From: a bacterium
Lineage (GTDB): Bacteria; Auribacterota; UBA3054; B51-G9
Direction of reading: 5' to 3'
Assembly: GCA_029939815.1 (NCBI GenBank)
Contig: JAOZSF010000018.1
Coordinates: 1 to 10,977, forward strand
DNA length: 10,977 nt
The notes under the pieces are model-generated. The model made no database searches. It worked only from the letters and a program-made list of their open reading frames with translations, and was not told the origin of the DNA. Each line of letters starts with the position of its first letter. The first letter of the stretch is position 1. This document shows, piece after piece, positions 5,872-10,977 of the stretch. A program made the position numbers and the translations under genes.

Positions 5872-7317
5872 ATGAATAAAAAAATACAAAAAATCGCTGT
5901 CCCGGGCGGAAAATATGAACTGCTGAAAATTGCCTGGCCGCTGATCCTCTCCACAGCTTCCTACTCTATTATGCATTTTTTTGACCGCGTAATGCTGACG
6001 CGCTACAGCGATACGACCGCAGCTGCAGCAACCGGAGCAGGAATTCTCGCTTTTGCTTTAATAAGTTTGTTCCTCGGTATTGCCGGTTACACAACAACTT
6101 TTGTTTCACAATATTATGGATTAGGTGATAAAAAAATGTGCGTCAGGAGTTTTTGGCACGGCGTTTATTTTTCATTAGTATGCGGAATTCTTTATCCTTT
6201 TACTTTCCGACCGATCGGATTATGGATTTTTGACCTTATGAATCATGAACCGGATGTCCTTAATGCTGAAAAAATTTATTTCGGCACACTCGCTTTCTGT
6301 GCTGTTTTTCCACTCACAAGTAATTCAATCTCAGCATTTTTCAGCGGCCGCGGAAAAACTAAAATAGTAATGTGGGTGACAATTTCTATCGCTTGCATTA
6401 ATATCTTTCTTAATTATTGCCTCATATTCGGTAATTTCGGCGCACCGGAACTTGGAATCAGAGGCGCTGCAATTGCAACGGTGATTTCATCTTTTGGCGG
6501 AACTGTTTTGTATATAATACTGATTTCAAGAAAAAAAATCAGAACCGAATATAATATTTTTAAAAATATGGCTTTCAGATGGTCAACTATTAAAAATCTT
6601 ATTAAATACGGCGGACCGTCAGGTATTAGTTTCAGCCTCGATATTATGGCTTTCTCTATCTTTGTTCTCCTCATCGGACATATTGGCAGAGTACAGTTAA
6701 TCGCCTCAAATGTCGCGTTATCGATTAATACATTATCTTTTCTTCCTATGCTCGGTTTCTCAATGGCAACAACAATTCTTGTCGGTAAATATATGGGAAA
6801 AGGTGATAAAAAAGCCGCCGAAAGATCCGCTTATTCAGGCGTTAAATGCGCTGCCGTTTATATGATAACAATGGGAATCCTCTTTGTTCTAATTCCTGAA
6901 GTGTTCTTTTGGTTCTTTAAAGGTAAAGGCATAAATAGTGAAATGTTCGCCGAAATATTCGGATATGGAAGGTGGCTGCTCGTTATGCTCGCTTTTCTCG
7001 GTGTCTTCGATGCTGTTAATGTTACTTTCAGCGGAGCATTGAAAGGCGCCGGAGATACTTGGTTTACAATGTGGATTTCTGTTCTTGCTTCGTGGTTGTT
7101 TTTTGCTCCTGCAGTGTATCTGGTTACAGATGTTTTTAAAGCAGGAATTTTCTGGGCGTGGGCTTGCTTTGTAATTTATGTCGCTTTACTCGCTCTTTTT
7201 TACTGGATAAGATTTTCTATCGGAAAATGGAAAAATATTGACATTAAAGAGAAAACTGAACCACCTCCAACTCTTATTTCGGAAATCGCCGGTGAAGCGC
7301 AGATTATCGAAAATTAA
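5872..7317 (+). CDS. MATE-family efflux transporter
   Basis: This is a polytopic inner-membrane transporter of the multidrug and toxic compound extrusion family (MOP superfamily), exporting cationic compounds or other small molecules against Na+ or H+. The 481-residue length and about twelve hydrophobic segments fit the family. The two pseudo-symmetric halves are visible. The N-half has the opening WPLILSTASYSIMHFFDRVML (22-42), IAGYTTTFVSQYYGLGDKK (70-88) and FFSGRGKTK (156-164). The C-half repeats this with MLGFSMATTILVGKYMGKGDKK (293-314) and FSGALKGAGDTW (386-397). A hydrophilic tail of about 30 residues ends the protein. The start at 5872 is the only reasonable ATG before the first membrane segment, although no strong Shine-Dalgarno is present. 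The substrate is unknown. Its neighbours do not suggest a specific compound, and it is probably transcribed alone. Confidence 0.93.
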   Translation: MNKKIQKIAVPGGKYELLKIAWPLILSTASYSIMHFFDRVMLTRYSDTTAAAATGAGILAFALISLFLGIAGYTTTFVSQYYGLGDKKMCVRSFWHGVYFSLVCGILYPFTFRPIGLWIFDLMNHEPDVLNAEKIYFGTLAFCAVFPLTSNSISAFFSGRGKTKIVMWVTISIACINIFLNYCLIFGNFGAPELGIRGAAIATVISSFGGTVLYIILISRKKIRTEYNIFKNMAFRWSTIKNLIKYGGPSGISFSLDIMAFSIFVLLIGHIGRVQLIASNVALSINTLSFLPMLGFSMATTILVGKYMGKGDKKAAERSAYSGVKCAAVYMITMGILFVLIPEVFFWFFKGKGINSEMFAEIFGYGRWLLVMLAFLGVFDAVNVTFSGALKGAGDTWFTMWISVLASWLFFAPAVYLVTDVFKAGIFWAWACFVIYVALLALFYWIRFSIGKWKNIDIKEKTEPPPTLISEIAGEAQIIEN

Positions 7318-7350
7318 ATTAATTTGAATTTATTAAAATTGACCAGACGT

Positions 7351-7380
7351 ACTCGGAATCCGCATTCGCGGATTAAGAGT
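7351..7380. repeat. Imperfect long hairpin in the MATE-mannosidase spacer
   Basis: AATCCGC (7357-7363) and GCGGATT (7368-7374) form a perfect 7-bp stem around ATTC. After a GG/AA internal mismatch, ACTC (7351-7354) pairs with GAGT (7377-7380). No T-run follows, so it does not look like an intrinsic terminator. It resembles a REP-type palindromic intergenic element. It lies just after the MATE gene and about 45 bases before the mannosidase promoter. Confidence 0.55.
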
Positions 7381-7424
7381 TAGAAATCATGAAAAATTAC
7401 ATGCACACATTTATCTTCTTGCGT

Positions 7425-7453
7425 TTGTTTATAAAATACCCTTTTGATATAAT
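7425..7453 (+). promoter_or_regulatory. Predicted sigma-70 type promoter of the beta-mannosidase gene
   Basis: TTGTTT (7425-7430) and a perfect TATAAT (7448-7453) are separated by 17 bases. A TG one base before the -10 box (7445-7446) makes it an extended -10 promoter. Transcription would start near 7460, giving a leader of about 46 bases before ATG 7506. No operator palindrome is evident between the promoter and the start codon. Confidence 0.6.
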
Positions 7454-7505
7454 ATCCGATTAAATTAAACCAATTAATTAACAATCAAAATAACAGAGAA
7501 ATTTT

Positions 7506-10013
7506 ATGTCATCAATCTTTGGCACTACAAAATACCAACTCGAATTAAACGAAAATTGGAAAACTTATCGTAATGATGAAAAACAACCCGTAAATGTTTC
7601 AGTTCCGGGTCACGTTCAGTACGATATGTTTAAAGCGGGACTGCTGCCCGACCCTTTCATTGGAGAAAATTGCGAGGAATGGCAGTCCGCTTGTGAAGAC
7701 GATTACACTTATTCACTAAAATTTGATGTTTCCGCGAGCTTAATCGACAATGAAAATGTGGAACTTGTATTTGAGGGAATTGATACCATCTCCGAAATCT
7801 CATTAAACGGTAAGTTTCTTGGTAAAACCGATAATATGTTCAAAACATGGCGATTTTCCGTTAAAAAAATCGTCAAAGAAAAAGAAAATGAATTGAAAGT
7901 TTTAATTAAAGCGCCAAGAAAAGCCGCTCTGGAAATTCGTGAGAAATATAAGGACAGCTCAGAACTGCTCAAACATAACACTCCGGTCTTTTTTGGTCAA
8001 CAGCCGATGATTCAAAATTATATCAGAAAAACGGCGTGCTCGTTCGGATGGGATTGGGGACCTACACTCCCTTTATCGGGAATTTGGAAATCTGTTTTTA
8101 TTGAGGGCTGGAATGAACCGCGAATAAAATCGATTTTTGTTGAAACAAAAGTCTCATCCGATAATAAATCTGCCGAAGTGCTTGGCTACGCGAAATTTAC
8201 CGGAAAGGTTGAAAAATCAGCCGAAGCGGAAATAAAACTAACCCTCCCGTCCGGAAAAGAATTCGAAATAAATAAAACTTTGCAGCCTGAGGCTCAGAAT
8301 GTTTCCTTTAAATTTATTGTCGATAATCCTCCACTGTGGTGGCCTAATGGATTGGGCGAGCAGCCACTCTGCACACTCACTGCCGACCTGAAAAAGTCAG
8401 GGAAGTCCGTTTCAATAATTTCAAAAAGAATCGGCATCCGGCAACTTGATATGGTTGTTGAACCCGATAAATTTGGAACATCGTTTTTTGTTCGTGTGAA
8501 TGGAGTTCCTGTTTTCACAAAAGGAAGTAACTGGATTCCCGCTGACGCTTTAACACCCCGCCTGACTGATTTAGATTATCGCAGATTGATTTCCGATGCC
8601 GCAAACGCAAATATGAATATGTTGAGAATTTGGGGCGGCGGATATTACGAAAAAGATGTCTTTTATGACCTGTGCGATGAATTCGGAATTCTAATCTGGC
8701 ACGATTTAATGTTTGCCTGTATCGCTTATCCGAGTTACAAAGAATTTCTGCAAAGTGTTTCTGATGAGATAACCGACAATATTTGTCGATTGCAGTCGCA
8801 TCCGTCAATCGCGCTTTGGTGTGGTAATAATGAAGTTGAGATGTTGGTTTTACATTATCAGAAATTACCTGATGAAATTTCTAAAGACTATTTCTATTTG
8901 TTCGACGAATATTTGCGTGGTGTCGTTAATTCTTTGGACCATTCAAGATTGTACTGGCCAAGTTCTCCTCATACTCCTTTCTCAAATAATACGGATGAGG
9001 AAAGCGGTGGAGACACTCATTTTTGGGGTGTTTGGCATTTTGGGCTGAGTTTTGACGCGTATATCAAAAGGTTTGACAGATTTATGAGCGAATTCGGTTA
9101 TCAGGCATTCCCGGATATTCATACAATCAAATCTTTCGCTAAAGAAGATGAAATGGAACTTGAATCAAAAACGATGCTCTATCATCAAAAAAATCCGGGC
9201 GGAAATGCGAGAATTATGGAAGATGTTGTTAAAAATTTCGGCGAACCGAAAAATTTCCCCCACTTCCTGATTATGAGCCAGTTCTTTCAGCAGAAAGTTA
9301 TTAAAACAGGCGTTGAACACTGGAGAGCTAATCGCTCGGAAAACAGATGCATGGGTACAATCTATTGGCAGTTCAATGATAACTGGCCCGTGGTTAGCTG
9401 GGCAAGTGTCGATTATAACGGTCGGTGGAAAGCTCTGCACTATTCCGCGAGAAAGTTTTATGCTCCGGTATTGATTACCGCTGCGGAATATGAAGACGAA
9501 CTGCGGGTATCTTTGATTAACGATTTAGCGGAAGAGATTTCCGGAGAAATAATTTTAAAATTGAGAAAATATTCCGGTGAGATTATTCTTGAGAAAAAAA
9601 TTAACGTAAAAATCGATTCGTGCAATTCAAAAATTGTTTTTGCGGAAAATGTTGACTCATTACTCAACGGACTCGATAAAAAAGAATGTTACTTTACCGC
9701 CGAATTTATAAACCAAAAAATCTCCTCAACTAAAATTTTGCATTTCTCAACGTTAAAAGACGCAGCACTGCAAAATCCCGACCTTGTTGTTGAAGCAATT
9801 AGCAATGACGAAATAAAAATTTCCGTGAATAAAATCGCTAAATACGTTTATCTGGAGTGTGATGATTCCGCAGCGCAGTTCTCTGATAATTATTTTGACA
9901 TCCTGCCCGGAGAAAAGAAAATTGTAAAACTTATCCCGGTAAAAAAAGAAAATCAGATCGACGTGAACGCGTATCAAAGCGTTACAGCAATAAGTTTATA
10001 TGATTTAAAATAA
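7506..10013 (+). CDS. Beta-mannosidase, glycoside hydrolase family 2
   Basis: This enzyme cleaves terminal non-reducing beta-D-mannosyl residues (EC 3.2.1.25), for example from manno-oligosaccharides. The 835-residue product follows the GH2 order: a jelly-roll sugar-binding domain at about 10-200 (VSVPGHVQYDMFKAGLLPDPF at 31-51, FGWDWGPTLP at 180-189), an immunoglobulin-like domain at about 205-315 (PPLWWPNGLGEQPL at 275-288), the TIM-barrel at about 325-640 and C-terminal beta domains. Barrel motifs include FTKGSNWIPAD (337-347), MLRIWGGGYYE (372-382) and IWHDLMFAC (397-405). WCGNNE (438-443) carries the acid/base E443, MSEFGYQAFP (527-536) the nucleophile E529, and WQFNDNWPVVSW (621-632) closes the active site. 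The WGGG and FGWDWGP signatures favour mannosidase over galactosidase or glucuronidase. No signal peptide is seen, so it probably works in the cytoplasm on imported sugars, yet no transporter or regulator is adjacent. It has its own promoter. Confidence 0.93.
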   Translation: MSSIFGTTKYQLELNENWKTYRNDEKQPVNVSVPGHVQYDMFKAGLLPDPFIGENCEEWQSACEDDYTYSLKFDVSASLIDNENVELVFEGIDTISEISLNGKFLGKTDNMFKTWRFSVKKIVKEKENELKVLIKAPRKAALEIREKYKDSSELLKHNTPVFFGQQPMIQNYIRKTACSFGWDWGPTLPLSGIWKSVFIEGWNEPRIKSIFVETKVSSDNKSAEVLGYAKFTGKVEKSAEAEIKLTLPSGKEFEINKTLQPEAQNVSFKFIVDNPPLWWPNGLGEQPLCTLTADLKKSGKSVSIISKRIGIRQLDMVVEPDKFGTSFFVRVNGVPVFTKGSNWIPADALTPRLTDLDYRRLISDAANANMNMLRIWGGGYYEKDVFYDLCDEFGILIWHDLMFACIAYPSYKEFLQSVSDEITDNICRLQSHPSIALWCGNNEVEMLVLHYQKLPDEISKDYFYLFDEYLRGVVNSLDHSRLYWPSSPHTPFSNNTDEESGGDTHFWGVWHFGLSFDAYIKRFDRFMSEFGYQAFPDIHTIKSFAKEDEMELESKTMLYHQKNPGGNARIMEDVVKNFGEPKNFPHFLIMSQFFQQKVIKTGVEHWRANRSENRCMGTIYWQFNDNWPVVSWASVDYNGRWKALHYSARKFYAPVLITAAEYEDELRVSLINDLAEEISGEIILKLRKYSGEIILEKKINVKIDSCNSKIVFAENVDSLLNGLDKKECYFTAEFINQKISSTKILHFSTLKDAALQNPDLVVEAISNDEIKISVNKIAKYVYLECDDSAAQFSDNYFDILPGEKKIVKLIPVKKENQIDVNAYQSVTAISLYDLK

Positions 10014-10020
10014 TCAAGAT

Positions 10021-10095
10021 AATGCTCTTGTCAAAATGATTAATATCAAAATAATAATGATCTTATCAAAATGATTAATATCAAAATGATAAATT
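10021..10095. repeat. Tandem 15-nt repeat array, left flank of the GxxExxY gene
   Basis: Two pairs of 15-nt units are present: TCAAAATGATTAATA (10031-10045) with TCAAAATAATAATGA (10046-10060), and TCAAAATGATTAATA (10066-10080) with TCAAAATGATAAATT (10081-10095). A larger direct repeat of 32 bases, 10021-10052 versus 10056-10087, contains only two mismatches. The array fills the gap between the beta-mannosidase stop and the GxxExxY start. The same unit recurs in opposite orientation after that gene. Confidence 0.85.
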
Positions 10096-10110
10096 TTTTA
10101 AAAATAAATA

Positions 10111-10908
10111 ATGCCGATTGAATGTTCAAAAATAGTAGAAAAGAAAAATCAAGAAACCTTTTATGATATTGATTTTAAGGTTATGGGTTCTGCTTTTGAT
10201 ATTCATAATCGGCTGGGACGTTTTTTAGATGAGTCAATTTATAATATGAGTTTAGCAAATGCCTGTATAGACGCAGGAATTAAGGCAAACAGTGAAGTGA
10301 CGATAAAAGTAAGTTACAAAGATTTTCATAAAGTATATTTTTTTGATATTTTGGTAGAAAATGGAATAATATACGAATTAAAAACTTGCAGGGAATTAAA
10401 TTCAATCCATAAACAACAATTGCTAAATTATTTAATGTTGGCAAATATTAATTATGGAAAACTAATAAATTTCCGTCCTGAAAATGTTGAATATGAATTT
10501 GTCTCCACAAATTTAACTTATAAATCAAGACATGATTATTGCTTTGATACAAGAAATTGGGATTTACAGAATAAACAGTATAAGCTTTTTGAAACTATAC
10601 TTAAAGAATTATTCGCTGATTGGGGCGGATTTCTTGATTTAAATCTATATAAAGAAGCAATGATTCATTTCCTCGGCGGTAAAGATGCAGTAATTTCTCC
10701 GGTCGATATTATTGATAACGGCAAAATAGTCGGACGACAAAAAATACCTTTATTAAATAAAACAACCGCATTTCATTTTGCTACTGTGAAAAAGAACTTT
10801 GATATTTATTGTAACCATATAAAACGTTTGTTGAAACACAGTAACCTTGAAACTATTTTAGTAATAAACATTGATAAAGAAAAAATAACCCTTACAACTG
10901 TAAAATAA
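10111..10908 (+). CDS. GxxExxY family protein, PD-(D/E)XK nuclease-like, with C-terminal extension
   Basis: The first half (about residues 18-132) matches the GxxExxY family: MGSAFDIHNRLGRFLDESIYNMSLANAC at 25-52, FDILVENGIIYELKT at 78-92 and KQQLLNYL at 101-108. D79, E89 and K91 have the D...ExK arrangement of the PD-(D/E)XK nuclease fold, and Q103 fits the QLLNY motif. The biochemical role is not established; the family is often present in many copies per genome. Two features are odd. The first Gly of the name-giving motif is replaced by Phe (F38-L-D-E41-S-I-Y44), and about 130 further residues, rich in Lys and aromatics, follow the usual 125-residue domain. The start at 10111 is the first ATG, without a visible ribosome site. 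The gene looks richer in AT than the mannosidase and lies between oppositely oriented 15-nt repeat arrays, which suggests acquisition as a cassette. Confidence 0.8.
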   Translation: MPIECSKIVEKKNQETFYDIDFKVMGSAFDIHNRLGRFLDESIYNMSLANACIDAGIKANSEVTIKVSYKDFHKVYFFDILVENGIIYELKTCRELNSIHKQQLLNYLMLANINYGKLINFRPENVEYEFVSTNLTYKSRHDYCFDTRNWDLQNKQYKLFETILKELFADWGGFLDLNLYKEAMIHFLGGKDAVISPVDIIDNGKIVGRQKIPLLNKTTAFHFATVKKNFDIYCNHIKRLLKHSNLETILVINIDKEKITLTTVK

Positions 10909-10920
10909 TTACTTTTCTAA

Positions 10921-10965
10921 ATTTATCATTCTGATTCTTTATCATTTTGATATTAATTATTTTGA
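10921..10965. repeat. Tandem 15-nt repeat array, right flank of the GxxExxY gene (inverted)
   Basis: Three abutting 15-nt units read on the - strand as TCAAAATAATTAATA (10965-10951), TCAAAATGATAAAGA (10950-10936) and ATCAGAATGATAAAT (10935-10921). Positions 10938-10965 are the reverse complement of 10066-10093 at 27 of 28 positions. The array begins 12 bases after the GxxExxY stop and may continue past the window edge. Confidence 0.85.
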
Positions 10966-10977
10966 CATATTTTATTT

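Noticed and set aside
8515..8808. Minus-strand open frame of 97 codons inside the mannosidase gene
   Set aside because: It is antisense to the conserved TIM-barrel and has no independent support.
10021..10095. Possible CRISPR array
   Set aside because: Units of 15 nt abut one another or are separated by 5 nt. There are no unique spacers of CRISPR length and no cas genes.
10021..10977. Insertion sequence or complete transposon
   Set aside because: No transposase or recombinase is encoded, and no target-site duplication can be seen because the right side is cut by the window edge.

Overview
The window reads as an ordinary chromosomal stretch from a fairly AT-rich, Gram-negative-type bacterium. 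It carries nine supportable protein genes, eight on the + strand and one small gene on the - strand. A LolA-like exported protein points to an outer membrane. The mix of acetate kinase, a LolA/thioredoxin-like fusion, a GH2 beta-mannosidase, a GxxExxY gene and many short intergenic repeats would suit an uncultured member of the PVC group (Lentisphaerota, Kiritimatiellota or Planctomycetota) or a Bacteroidota-like lineage. That placement is a weak inference, because no rRNA or other phylogenetic marker is present.

Region by region: 1-130 is a hairpin-rich repeat element in front of acetate kinase (131-1330). Next come a short-form signal peptide peptidase SppA (1447-2481), an exported LolA-like protein fused to a thioredoxin-like domain without its cysteines (2541-3758), a metallo-beta-lactamase-fold hydrolase (3808-4443) and a GT-B glycosyltransferase (4440-5609) that overlaps it by 4 bases. 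A small two-helix membrane protein (5612-5803, - strand) converges on the glycosyltransferase with a 2-base gap. A MATE transporter follows (5872-7317). A spacer with a strong hairpin and a good sigma-70 type promoter leads to a cytoplasmic beta-mannosidase (7506-10013). The window ends with a GxxExxY-family, PD-(D/E)XK-like protein (10111-10908).

The genes do not form one obvious pathway. Positions 131-5609 could be a loose co-directional run, but only the hydrolase/glycosyltransferase pair is tightly coupled. The beta-mannosidase looks like its own transcription unit. Acetate kinase fits fermentation or acetate activation. SppA and the LolA-like fusion act at the membrane and periplasm.

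The most unusual material is in the repeats and in the fusion protein. The GxxExxY gene sits between arrays of a 15-nt unit (consensus near TCAAAATGATAAATA) that face each other, including a 28-nt inverted pair matching at 27 of 28 positions. The three spacers between acetate kinase and the hydrolase each hold a different short tandem motif of 9-10 nt, just before or overlapping the next start codon. I see no complete transposon, CRISPR array, tRNA or rRNA, and no multi-gene defence or biosynthetic system. No gene-free stretch exceeds 300 bases.
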